Notes under the pieces: model-generated | The model's input: only the letters and a program-made list of their open reading frames with translations | The model's database searches: none | Told to the model about the DNA's origin: nothing | DNA from: Vibrio splendidus | GTDB lineage: Bacteria > Pseudomonadota > Gammaproteobacteria > Enterobacterales > Vibrionaceae | DNA: 64,000 nt | Direction of reading: 5' to 3' | Assembly (NCBI RefSeq): GCF_024347615.1 | Contig: NZ_AP025508.1 | Coordinates: 2,108,001-2,172,000, forward strand | Position numbers and translations under genes: made by a program | In this document: piece by piece, positions 21,001 to 25,052 of the stretch | How the letters are laid out: every line of letters begins with the position of its first letter | Position numbering within the stretch: the first letter of the stretch is position 1

Positions 21001-23341
21001 CTTCGCCTTGTCCGTCATCCACGCTGTACGTGAAGCTGCCCACCGCATCGGTGCCGTTGTAGTCCGCTGGCGCGTCGTATTCCAGACCTTCTAACTCGGT
21101 CGTGGTCAACGTCATTCCGTTGGTCAACGCTGTGCCATCGGCCAGCGTCACGGTGCCTAAGCTTGGCAGACCCGTCACGGTGATCGTCAGGCTGTCGCCA
21201 TCCGCATCCGTCGGCGCACTCAAGCCAAGGCTCGTATTTGTGCTCTCTTCCGCTACCGTAATGCTGTTGCTGTCCACATCCGGCGCGTCGTTGATTTCGG
21301 TGACGCCGATGCTCACGCTGCCCGTTTGGACACTGTTCGCTTCGCCTTGTCCGTCATCCACGCTGTACGTGAAGCTGCCCACCGCATCGGTGCCGTTGTA
21401 GTCCGCTGGCGCGTCGTATTCCAGACCTTCTAACTCGGTCGTGGTCAACGTCATTCCGTTGGTCAACGCTGTGCCATCGGCCAGCGTCACGGTGCCTAAG
21501 CTTGGCAGACCCGTCACGGTGATCGTCAGGCTGTCGCCATCCGCATCCGTCGGCGCACTCAAGCCAAGGCTCGTATTTGTGCTCTCTTCCGCTACCGTAA
21601 TGCTGTTGCTGTCCACATCCGGCGCGTCGTTGATTTCGGTGACGCCGATGCTCACGCTGCCCGTTTGGACACTGTTCGCTTCGCCTTGTCCGTCATCCAC
21701 GCTGTACGTGAAGCTGCCCACCGCATCGGTGCCGTTGTAGTCCGCTGGCGCGTCGTATTCCAGACCTTCTAACTCGGTCGTGGTCAACGTCATTCCGTTG
21801 GTCAACGCTGTGCCATCGGCCAGCGTCACGGTGCCTAAGCTTGGCAGACCCGTCACGGTGATCGTCAGGCTGTCGCCATCCGCATCCGTCGGCGCACTCA
21901 AGCCAAGGCTCGTATTTGTGCTCTCTTCCGCTACCGTAATGCTGTTGCTGTCCACATCCGGCGCGTCGTTGATTTCGGTGACGCCGATGCTCACGCTGCC
22001 CGTTTGGACACTGTTCGCTTCGCCTTGTCCGTCATCCACGCTGTACGTGAAGCTGCCCACCGCATCGGTGCCGTTGTAGTCCGCTGGCGCGTCGTATTCC
22101 AGACCTTCTAACTCGGTCGTGGTCAACGTCATTCCGTTGGTCAACGCTGTGCCATCGGCCAGCGTCACGGTGCCTAAGCTTGGCAGACCCGTCACGGTGA
22201 TCGTCAGGCTGTCGCCATCCGCATCCGTCGGCGCACTCAAGCCAAGGCTCGTATTTGTGCTCTCTTCCGCTACCGTAATGCTGTTGCTGTCCACATCCGG
22301 CGCGTCGTTGGATAAAACAACCCCAACATCAACCGTAATGGTATCTGTACCACCTTGGCCATCATCAACCACAACTGTAAAGCTATCGCTACCGTTGTAG
22401 TTCTCATCTGGGGTGTATGTCCAGTTGCCATTTTCGTCGACGACTACAGAACCATTCGACGGTTCTGTGCCTTTGCTAAACGTTAACTGATCGTTATCTG
22501 CATCGGTTGCAGTCAGTGAGCCACTTACTGGAGTATCTTCATCTGTGGTGACAGAGACATCTTCACCGACAGGTAAGTCATTGACTGGAGTAACGCCGAT
22601 ATTAACGGTTATTGTGTCTGTGCCGCCTTGGCCGTCTGATACAACAACTGTAAAGCTATCGTTACCGTTGTAGTTTTCGTTGGGGGTATAAGTCCAATCA
22701 CCATTTTCATCGACAACGACAGTACCGTTTGATGGTTCTGTTGCTTTACTGAATGACAGATCATCACCATCTTCGTCTAAAGCCGACAAAGTGCCACTAA
22801 CAGGTGTATCTTCATCTGTCGTAAAGGTGACGACGTCACTAGCTTCAGCATTGTTTGAGTCAACAAAAGATGGGTTGCTGTTTAAAGGCGTTGCTGCTTC
22901 AGTCAATGAACGATAAGCGTCAAGTAGGCTTAGGCTTTGAGTGCGAGATAAGCCCAATGATTCGAAACCCGTAGTAACGAACTCAGTACCAGGAATGGTT
23001 TCTTCACCATCACGTTCAATAGTTCCGCTAGAAGCCAAACTTGAACCGTTTTGACCAGCTGCCGTTGCGAACTCTTCACCTAGCTCGGTCGGGTCTTGAC
23101 CTTCTTCTAATGCGGCAAAGATATTCGCAATATCTTGGTCGAGTTCAACTTCGCCTTCTTCTGATGAGAAGCGTTTTGCCGATACCTGAGGTTCATTGGA
23201 CCCGTTCTGAGATTCAAGAACGACATCCCCTGCTTGTAGTGGTTGGCCTTCTTTTAAGACTTTAATCGTACCATCTACCGAGATAACAATGCGCTGGCCA
23301 AGTGCTAATGCACCACCCAAATTCAATGTTGTCATGTCCAT
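77..23341 (-). CDS. Giant LapA-like RTX adhesin (~7,754 aa)
   Basis: Very large secreted surface adhesin, expected to leave the cell by type I secretion and mediate attachment or biofilm formation. I chose the start at 23341 because an AGGGG ribosome site lies 5 nt upstream; an in-frame ATG at 23380 lacks a good site. In order: retention module (residues 1-~100) with a TAAG motif at 93-96; two VCBS/cadherin-like domains (~160-340); 55 copies of a 113-residue domain (~345-6564), each with a DADGD calcium-type motif; a unique region; a von Willebrand A domain (~7025-7235) with MIDAS-like DVSGS, GGGT and SDG segments; RTX nonapeptides (GGSGNDYLDGG type, ~7550-7650); and a C-terminal secretion signal. 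The family matches LapA/FrhA-type adhesins, in which LapG cuts the TAAG site when c-di-GMP is low. Divergent TolC and OmpA genes support export. Ligand unknown. Confidence 0.95.
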   Translation of the reverse strand: MDMTTLNLGGALALGQRIVISVDGTIKVLKEGQPLQAGDVVLESQNGSNEPQVSAKRFSSEEGEVELDQDIANIFAALEEGQDPTELGEEFATAAGQNGSSLASSGTIERDGEETIPGTEFVTTGFESLGLSRTQSLSLLDAYRSLTEAATPLNSNPSFVDSNNAEASDVVTFTTDEDTPVSGTLSALDEDGDDLSFSKATEPSNGTVVVDENGDWTYTPNENYNGNDSFTVVVSDGQGGTDTITVNIGVTPVNDLPVGEDVSVTTDEDTPVSGSLTATDADNDQLTFSKGTEPSNGSVVVDENGNWTYTPDENYNGSDSFTVVVDDGQGGTDTITVDVGVVLSNDAPDVDSNSITVAEESTNTSLGLSAPTDADGDSLTITVTGLPSLGTVTLADGTALTNGMTLTTTELEGLEYDAPADYNGTDAVGSFTYSVDDGQGEANSVQTGSVSIGVTEINDAPDVDSNSITVAEESTNTSLGLSAPTDADGDSLTITVTGLPSLGTVTLADGTALTNGMTLTTTELEGLEYDAPADYNGTDAVGSFTYSVDDGQGEANSVQTGSVSIGVTEINDAPDVDSNSITVAEESTNTSLGLSAPTDADGDSLTITVTGLPSLGTVTLADGTALTNGMTLTTTELEGLEYDAPADYNGTDAVGSFTYSVDDGQGEANSVQTGSVSIGVTEINDAPDVDSNSITVAEESTNTSLGLSAPTDADGDSLTITVTGLPSLGTVTLADGTALTNGMTLTTTELEGLEYDAPADYNGTDAVGSFTYSVDDGQGEANSVQTGSVSIGVTEINDAPDVDSNSITVAEESTNTSLGLSAPTDADGDSLTITVTGLPSLGTVTLADGTALTNGMTLTTTELEGLEYDAPADYNGTDAVGSFTYSVDDGQGEANSVQTGSVSIGVTEINDAPDVDSNSITVAEESTNTSLGLSAPTDADGDSLTITVTGLPSLGTVTLADGTALTNGMTLTTTELEGLEYDAPADYNGTDAVGSFTYSVDDGQGEANSVQTGSVSIGVTEINDAPDVDSNSITVAEESTNTSLGLSAPTDADGDSLTITVTGLPSLGTVTLADGTALTNGMTLTTTELEGLEYDAPADYNGTDAVGSFTYSVDDGQGEANSVQTGSVSIGVTEINDAPDVDSNSITVAEESTNTSLGLSAPTDADGDSLTITVTGLPSLGTVTLADGTALTNGMTLTTTELEGLEYDAPADYNGTDAVGSFTYSVDDGQGEANSVQTGSVSIGVTEINDAPDVDSNSITVAEESTNTSLGLSAPTDADGDSLTITVTGLPSLGTVTLADGTALTNGMTLTTTELEGLEYDAPADYNGTDAVGSFTYSVDDGQGEANSVQTGSVSIGVTEINDAPDVDSNSITVAEESTNTSLGLSAPTDADGDSLTITVTGLPSLGTVTLADGTALTNGMTLTTTELEGLEYDAPADYNGTDAVGSFTYSVDDGQGEANSVQTGSVSIGVTEINDAPDVDSNSITVAEESTNTSLGLSAPTDADGDSLTITVTGLPSLGTVTLADGTALTNGMTLTTTELEGLEYDAPADYNGTDAVGSFTYSVDDGQGEANSVQTGSVSIGVTEINDAPDVDSNSITVAEESTNTSLGLSAPTDADGDSLTITVTGLPSLGTVTLADGTALTNGMTLTTTELEGLEYDAPADYNGTDAVGSFTYSVDDGQGEANSVQTGSVSIGVTEINDAPDVDSNSITVAEESTNTSLGLSAPTDADGDSLTITVTGLPSLGTVTLADGTALTNGMTLTTTELEGLEYDAPADYNGTDAVGSFTYSVDDGQGEANSVQTGSVSIGVTEINDAPDVDSNSITVAEESTNTSLGLSAPTDADGDSLTITVTGLPSLGTVTLADGTALTNGMTLTTTELEGLEYDAPADYNGTDAVGSFTYSVDDGQGEANSVQTGSVSIGVTEINDAPDVDSNSITVAEESTNTSLGLSAPTDADGDSLTITVTGLPSLGTVTLADGTALTNGMTLTTTELEGLEYDAPADYNGTDAVGSFTYSVDDGQGEANSVQTGSVSIGVTEINDAPDVDSNSITVAEESTNTSLGLSAPTDADGDSLTITVTGLPSLGTVTLADGTALTNGMTLTTTELEGLEYDAPADYNGTDAVGSFTYSVDDGQGEANSVQTGSVSIGVTEINDAPDVDSNSITVAEESTNTSLGLSAPTDADGDSLTITVTGLPSLGTVTLADGTALTNGMTLTTTELEGLEYDAPADYNGTDAVGSFTYSVDDGQGEANSVQTGSVSIGVTEINDAPDVDSNSITVAEESTNTSLGLSAPTDADGDSLTITVTGLPSLGTVTLADGTALTNGMTLTTTELEGLEYDAPADYNGTDAVGSFTYSVDDGQGEANSVQTGSVSIGVTEINDAPDVDSNSITVAEESTNTSLGLSAPTDADGDSLTITVTGLPSLGTVTLADGTALTNGMTLTTTELEGLEYDAPADYNGTDAVGSFTYSVDDGQGEANSVQTGSVSIGVTEINDAPDVDSNSITVAEESTNTSLGLSAPTDADGDSLTITVTGLPSLGTVTLADGTALTNGMTLTTTELEGLEYDAPADYNGTDAVGSFTYSVDDGQGEANSVQTGSVSIGVTEINDAPDVDSNSITVAEESTNTSLGLSAPTDADGDSLTITVTGLPSLGTVTLADGTALTNGMTLTTTELEGLEYDAPADYNGTDAVGSFTYSVDDGQGEANSVQTGSVSIGVTEINDAPDVDSNSITVAEESTNTSLGLSAPTDADGDSLTITVTGLPSLGTVTLADGTALTNGMTLTTTELEGLEYDAPADYNGTDAVGSFTYSVDDGQGEANSVQTGSVSIGVTEINDAPDVDSNSITVAEESTNTSLGLSAPTDADGDSLTITVTGLPSLGTVTLADGTALTNGMTLTTTELEGLEYDAPADYNGTDAVGSFTYSVDDGQGEANSVQTGSVSIGVTEINDAPDVDSNSITVAEESTNTSLGLSAPTDADGDSLTITVTGLPSLGTVTLADGTALTNGMTLTTTELEGLEYDAPADYNGTDAVGSFTYSVDDGQGEANSVQTGSVSIGVTEINDAPDVDSNSITVAEESTNTSLGLSAPTDADGDSLTITVTGLPSLGTVTLADGTALTNGMTLTTTELEGLEYDAPADYNGTDAVGSFTYSVDDGQGEANSVQTGSVSIGVTEINDAPDVDSNSITVAEESTNTSLGLSAPTDADGDSLTITVTGLPSLGTVTLADGTALTNGMTLTTTELEGLEYDAPADYNGTDAVGSFTYSVDDGQGEANSVQTGSVSIGVTEINDAPDVDSNSITVAEESTNTSLGLSAPTDADGDSLTITVTGLPSLGTVTLADGTALTNGMTLTTTELEGLEYDAPADYNGTDAVGSFTYSVDDGQGEANSVQTGSVSIGVTEINDAPDVDSNSITVAEESTNTSLGLSAPTDADGDSLTITVTGLPSLGTVTLADGTALTNGMTLTTTELEGLEYDAPADYNGTDAVGSFTYSVDDGQGEANSVQTGSVSIGVTEINDAPDVDSNSITVAEESTNTSLGLSAPTDADGDSLTITVTGLPSLGTVTLADGTALTNGMTLTTTELEGLEYDAPADYNGTDAVGSFTYSVDDGQGEANSVQTGSVSIGVTEINDAPDVDSNSITVAEESTNTSLGLSAPTDADGDSLTITVTGLPSLGTVTLADGTALTNGMTLTTTELEGLEYDAPADYNGTDAVGSFTYSVDDGQGEANSVQTGSVSIGVTEINDAPDVDSNSITVAEESTNTSLGLSAPTDADGDSLTITVTGLPSLGTVTLADGTALTNGMTLTTTELEGLEYDAPADYNGTDAVGSFTYSVDDGQGEANSVQTGSVSIGVTEINDAPDVDSNSITVAEESTNTSLGLSAPTDADGDSLTITVTGLPSLGTVTLADGTALTNGMTLTTTELEGLEYDAPADYNGTDAVGSFTYSVDDGQGEANSVQTGSVSIGVTEINDAPDVDSNSITVAEESTNTSLGLSAPTDADGDSLTITVTGLPSLGTVTLADGTALTNGMTLTTTELEGLEYDAPADYNGTDAVGSFTYSVDDGQGEANSVQTGSVSIGVTEINDAPDVDSNSITVAEESTNTSLGLSAPTDADGDSLTITVTGLPSLGTVTLADGTALTNGMTLTTTELEGLEYDAPADYNGTDAVGSFTYSVDDGQGEANSVQTGSVSIGVTEINDAPDVDSNSITVAEESTNTSLGLSAPTDADGDSLTITVTGLPSLGTVTLADGTALTNGMTLTTTELEGLEYDAPADYNGTDAVGSFTYSVDDGQGEANSVQTGSVSIGVTEINDAPDVDSNSITVAEESTNTSLGLSAPTDADGDSLTITVTGLPSLGTVTLADGTALTNGMTLTTTELEGLEYDAPADYNGTDAVGSFTYSVDDGQGEANSVQTGSVSIGVTEINDAPDVDSNSITVAEESTNTSLGLSAPTDADGDSLTITVTGLPSLGTVTLADGTALTNGMTLTTTELEGLEYDAPADYNGTDAVGSFTYSVDDGQGEANSVQTGSVSIGVTEINDAPDVDSNSITVAEESTNTSLGLSAPTDADGDSLTITVTGLPSLGTVTLADGTALTNGMTLTTTELEGLEYDAPADYNGTDAVGSFTYSVDDGQGEANSVQTGSVSIGVTEINDAPDVDSNSITVAEESTNTSLGLSAPTDADGDSLTITVTGLPSLGTVTLADGTALTNGMTLTTTELEGLEYDAPADYNGTDAVGSFTYSVDDGQGEANSVQTGSVSIGVTEINDAPDVDSNSITVAEESTNTSLGLSAPTDADGDSLTITVTGLPSLGTVTLADGTALTNGMTLTTTELEGLEYDAPADYNGTDAVGSFTYSVDDGQGEANSVQTGSVSIGVTEINDAPDVDSNSITVAEESTNTSLGLSAPTDADGDSLTITVTGLPSLGTVTLADGTALTNGMTLTTTELEGLEYDAPADYNGTDAVGSFTYSVDDGQGEANSVQTGSVSIGVTEINDAPDVDSNSITVAEESTNTSLGLSAPTDADGDSLTITVTGLPSLGTVTLADGTALTNGMTLTTTELEGLEYDAPADYNGTDAVGSFTYSVDDGQGEANSVQTGSVSIGVTEINDAPDVDSNSITVAEESTNTSLGLSAPTDADGDSLTITVTGLPSLGTVTLADGTALTNGMTLTTTELEGLEYDAPADYNGTDAVGSFTYSVDDGQGEANSVQTGSVSIGVTEINDAPDVDSNSITVAEESTNTSLGLSAPTDADGDSLTITVTGLPSLGTVTLADGTALTNGMTLTTTELEGLEYDAPADYNGTDAVGSFTYSVDDGQGEANSVQTGSVSIGVTEINDAPDVDSNSITVAEESTNTSLGLSAPTDADGDSLTITVTGLPSLGTVTLADGTALTNGMTLTTTELEGLEYDAPADYNGTDAVGSFTYSVDDGQGEANSVQTGSVSIGVTEINDAPDVDSNSITVAEESTNTSLGLSAPTDADGDSLTITVTGLPSLGTVTLADGTALTNGMTLTTTELEGLEYDAPADYNGTDAVGSFTYSVDDGQGEANSVQTGSVSIGVTEINDAPDVDSNSITVAEESTNTSLGLSAPTDADGDSLTITVTGLPSLGTVTLADGTALTNGMTLTTTELEGLEYDAPADYNGTDAVGSFTYSVDDGQGEANSVQTGSVSIGVTEINDAPDVDSNSITVAEESTNTSLGLSAPTDADGDSLTITVTGLPSLGTVTLADGTALTNGMTLTTTELEGLEYDAPADYNGTDAVGSFTYSVDDGQGEANSVQTGSVSIGVTEINDAPDVDSNSITVAEESTNTSLGLSAPTDADGDSLTITVTGLPSLGTVTLADGTALTNGMTLTTTELEGLEYDAPADYNGTDAVGSFTYSVDDGQGEANSVQTGSVSIGVTEINDAPDVDSNSITVAEESTNTSLGLSAPTDADGDSLTITVTGLPSLGTVTLADGTALTNGMTLTTTELEGLEYDAPADYNGTDAVGSFTYSVDDGQGEANSVQTGSVSIGVTEINDAPDVDSNSITVAEESTNTSLGLSAPTDADGDSLTITVTGLPSLGTVTLADGTALTNGMTLTTTELEGLEYDAPADYNGTDAVGSFTYSVDDGQGEANSVQTGSVSIGVTEINDAPDVDSNSITVAEESTNTSLGLSAPTDADGDSLTITVTGLPSLGTVTLADGTALTNGMTLTTTELEGLEYDAPADYNGTDAVGSFTYSVDDGQGEANSVQTGSVSIGVTEINDAPDVDSNSITVAEESTNTSLGLSAPTDADGDSLTITVTGLPSLGTVTLADGTALTNGMTLTTTELEGLEYDAPADYNGTDAVGSFTYSVDDGQGEANSVQTGSVSIGVTEINDAPDVDSNSITVAEESTNTSLGLSAPTDADGDSLTITVTGLPSLGTVTLADGTALTNGMTLTTTELEGLEYDAPADYNGTDAVGSFTYSVDDGQGEANSVQTGSVSIGVTEINDAPDVDSNSITVAEESTNTSLGLSAPTDADGDSLTITVTGLPSLGTVTLADGTALTNGMTLTTTELEGLEYDAPADYNGTDAVGSFTYSVDDGQGEANSVQTGSVSIGVTEINDAPEAEDFTETTIDCATSVDFAPHTSDEEDDAAGIETSVIVESDPIFGTLYQVADDGTKTEVVIGQEYGDSDNFEYVVDSNIADQLSFSASDLSSLIDTSSGSTTIGYFNDLVSISAGTYTGSSPVGNDVVNNPSVYLNYDGYGSEDGFGVSTSKNGNSELDVTSKEFISVDFGNSDAEILSANLEFGSVFGNYNANSSADGEINVVALDASGNVVGTFNFNTENTSNSGNEYTLSIDGNGNSIVNVSIPDGNGGFVPFTELRVFTTQDGSANPNRNSNITFKGVDVVDAKVTETIDYKAEDSTDLESASAQVTIVTGSIVKPSPEVTSVSRDVSEDSDSVQTVSGNIEVLYADSIVLEEPSESYTSAGQNITWSSSNGGQTLIGSANGLAVITAIIDDVGNYSVTLNGPVDHLDANVPLDEMSIAIGIVASNEAGTQTGSISLTIDDDVPVAQPIINDLQPSAKAGANVQLILDVSGSMAWDSVTGQSTITNESRLSIMQDAAKQLLTEYQSLGITQVQVVTFSSSSDAQNGANGSSWMSVSEAIDVIDNLSAGGGTYYDTALDAAMGHWDDSGKVDGNPSNITYFLSDGSPNSGGTLSASEKTEWEDFVDAKDITALAYGMGEAVPISYLEDIAYNGVTDSEIGAVVVPDITQLPPIILQSVVDPISGEVVNDGSNGSISGFGADGGYVSEVKYGGTTVSYDGSTVSVSGLESGVSTAIDGSEISIFIDNSHTLVLDMATGSYQFFAAVVDSDISLDFDYELSDLDGDTSNSSMTFNIQAPVLDANDDATSTIELVPVLIDVLANDYNPHALTSALILSSVALVNPALGQVSIVDGKVLFVPNDSASAGDIVEISYTATDKNGNSDTATMSVTMTGHSGNIISDGVGINAVYMPQGTVSSNHGDDWQSQPEPSITVNGIKVERGQQSPSLTDAADLIVTGGDNDHVEGGDFDDIIHLGDSGSNAAFDLQDATEFVELDVDDIYQGNNEDGTLESPYVAPSWADVGQGGAGDDVILGESGIDLISGGSGNDYLDGGSESDYIRAGSGNDIVIGGSGDDHLRGEDGNDILIGGLGDDILSGDDGDDLFQWVDQPFQNDVDTITDFTIDEDHLDVSQLLPNENTMSDLLDHIVIEKASGNDLVITISESAGHAGDTQTIVLDGAANQISGLGSGEVTGQQLDDLMSQLFKQLPDQ
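3651..22310 (-). repeat. Array of 55 identical 339-bp tandem repeats within the adhesin gene
   Basis: The stretch is 18,660 bp, which equals 55 units of 339 bp plus 15 bp. All units encode the same 113 residues and also the same protein in the antisense frame. Text lines 6,780 bp apart (20 units) match exactly, for example 4021, 10801 and 17581, so I see no nucleotide difference between copies. One unit counted by hand has 204 G or C of 339 (60%), against 42% and 45% in two 60-base lines from the same gene at 2101-2220. Each unit encodes 19 acidic residues and no Lys, Arg, His, Cys or Trp. The domain resembles cadherin/VCBS-like Ig-fold extender domains. Identity breaks sharply at both edges. 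Confidence 0.97.
23054..23065 (-). other. Predicted LapG-type cleavage motif (TAAG) in the adhesin retention module
   Basis: Codons ACG GCA GCT GGT encode Thr-Ala-Ala-Gly at residues 93-96 of the chosen start. In LapA-family adhesins the periplasmic protease LapG cuts between the two alanines of a TAAG motif at about this distance from the N-terminus. The match of motif, position and surrounding module is what I rely on; cleavage itself is inferred. Confidence 0.7.
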
Positions 23342-23744
23342 ATAAACCCCTAAAAAAGCATTTCTTGTCATTAACGTCAAAATAGTGACATTATATTTAT
23401 AATATTAGTTAAAATATAACACTTAAAGTCATATAATTCCTAGTTATGAATCTAGTATTTAACAACTTGAGTGACAAGCTAATGACGGTGATCACATCGC
23501 ATAACAATCTTAGTGCTCACACCAGTAATATAAGTTATTGTGTTTGCGAAAAATAATAGATTTAAAAACGTAAGATTGACGTGTCTAAAAACACCATAAA
23601 ACGCACGCTGATCGGTTAACATTCTGACAACTATTTGCGAGCGCCAGCTTAGCGATCGTAATTTTTTTGGCGGTTCATCTAAATTTCGTATATAACAGCA
23701 CGAATTCAAGACTTAGATGCGAGCTAACTTTAGGGAGATGCACA
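23342..23744. other. Divergent intergenic region between adhesin and TolC-family genes
   Basis: About 400 bp without a convincing gene. The part next to the adhesin (23380-23460) is very AT-rich and has a TATAAT-like hexamer on the minus strand at 23390-23395, but I could not find a matching -35. The part next to the TolC-family gene holds a plausible promoter at 23667-23696. It presumably carries the regulatory sites for both genes; I recognise no specific regulator box. Confidence 0.6.
23667..23696 (+). promoter_or_regulatory. Candidate sigma70 promoter for the TolC-OmpA pair
   Basis: TTGGCG at 23667-23672 and TATAAC at 23691-23696 are 18 bp apart, about 50 bp before the chosen start. The hexamers match the consensus at 4 of 6 and 5 of 6 bases. 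No transcript evidence. Confidence 0.4.
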
Positions 23745-25052
23745 TTGAATAGGCTTCAAAAGACAACATTAGGGTTAGCTATAAGTATGAGCTTACCGAC
23801 GACAGCACAAACCCTAGAGCAAGCCGTTGCGTTCACTTTAGAAAGTAATCCTGAAATCAAAAGTGCTTATAATGAATATGTCAGTAAGCGATATCTTAAT
23901 GATGCTTCTGGTGGTGCTTATCGTCCAAGTATAGATTTGGATGGAGGTATTGGTTACGAGCATACCGATCTAGCAACTAACTCAAGCACGACCGATCTGA
24001 CTCGGAAAGAAGCGACAATTACGCTAACTCAGCTTATCTGGGATGGGGCTAATACATCGAATGATATTGACCGTACCGCTGCTGATGCGGAATCAGTGCG
24101 TTATCAATTGATATCTAATGCTCAAGATATCGCATTAGAAGTGACCAAAGTTTATCTCGATGCGGTAAAAGCATATGAAGTGCTTTCACTCTCTGAAAAC
24201 AACCTCGCAACACACAAAAAAATATACAGCGATATTCGCAAGCGTGTTGAGTCAGGTATTGGCTCAACGGCAGATATGTCACAGGTAGAAGCACGTATTG
24301 CTAAAGCACACGGTAATTTACTTGCGGCGCAAAACAACCTTTTTGACACTCATACACAATTCAAAAGGCTTGTGGGTCAATCTCCGCTAGGGTTAACCTT
24401 CCCTCGCGCAGATGCAGGCGCTATCCCTTACACGGTTGATGGTGCATTAGCAAAAGCGTTTAATCAGCACCCAGTAATTAAGATTGCACAAGCCGATGTA
24501 GACTCAGCGAAATTTCAATACAAGCAATCTAAGAGCACCAACTACCCAACGGTTTCTTTTGAAGCCGCTCAAACCTGGCGCGATGATGCCGGTGGCACTC
24601 CAGGCAGCAGTGACGAGTTTTCTGCGATGGTTCGTTTAAGATACAACCTTTACAACGGCGGTTCAGACCAAGACCGTGCAGAAAGTGCCGCTTATCAACT
24701 AAACAAAGCGAAAGACCTCCGCGAGAGTACTTACCGTAATGTAGAAGAGAGCTTGCGTCTTTCATGGAGCGCACTTGATTTAACCGTTCAACAGAAAGAG
24801 TTTTTATCTGACCACGTAGACTCGGCATCAGACACCGTTATCTCTTATGAGAAACAATACCGTATCGGTAAACGTACCCTTCTCGATTTGCTTAACACCG
24901 AGAACGAACTATTCGAAGCCCGTAAAGGCTATCTGGATGCCAAGTACGACGAACAATACGCGAAGTACCGAGTAATGAATGCAACAGGAAACCTGTTAAC
25001 TGGGTTACGCGTCGAAACCCCTCAAGAATGGAATGAAAAGGTAGAATACTAA
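23745..25052 (+). CDS. TolC-family outer-membrane channel for type I secretion (LapE-like)
   Basis: Outer-membrane efflux protein of the TolC family, about 435 residues, expected to form the trimeric exit channel of a type I secretion system. I place the start at a TTG (23745) because AGGGAG lies 7 nt upstream and the resulting N-terminus (MNRLQK, a hydrophobic run, then TTAQT) is a good signal peptide; the upstream in-frame ATG at 23667 gives a poor leader and no ribosome site. Two TolC-like halves are visible, each rich in long helices, with the usual N-terminal LEQAVAFTLESNPEI segment. It is divergent from the giant adhesin and overlaps the next gene by one base, so export of that adhesin is the likely job. 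The ABC transporter and membrane-fusion partners are not in the window. Confidence 0.88.
   Translation: MNRLQKTTLGLAISMSLPTTAQTLEQAVAFTLESNPEIKSAYNEYVSKRYLNDASGGAYRPSIDLDGGIGYEHTDLATNSSTTDLTRKEATITLTQLIWDGANTSNDIDRTAADAESVRYQLISNAQDIALEVTKVYLDAVKAYEVLSLSENNLATHKKIYSDIRKRVESGIGSTADMSQVEARIAKAHGNLLAAQNNLFDTHTQFKRLVGQSPLGLTFPRADAGAIPYTVDGALAKAFNQHPVIKIAQADVDSAKFQYKQSKSTNYPTVSFEAAQTWRDDAGGTPGSSDEFSAMVRLRYNLYNGGSDQDRAESAAYQLNKAKDLRESTYRNVEESLRLSWSALDLTVQQKEFLSDHVDSASDTVISYEKQYRIGKRTLLDLLNTENELFEARKGYLDAKYDEQYAKYRVMNATGNLLTGLRVETPQEWNEKVEY

Noticed and set aside
3651..22310. CRISPR-like or satellite array
   Set aside because: Units are contiguous without spacers, 339 bp long and in frame within a single protein; no cas genes nearby.
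3813..22400. A regular series of 93-99-residue plus-strand ORFs, one in each adhesin repeat
   Set aside because: They are the antisense reading of a repeated GC-rich coding sequence; their identity follows from the repeat and they have no ribosome sites of their own.
23738..23752. ATG at 23738 as start of the TolC-family gene
   Set aside because: It is out of frame and meets a stop after four codons; it also sits directly against the ribosome site that fits the TTG at 23745.
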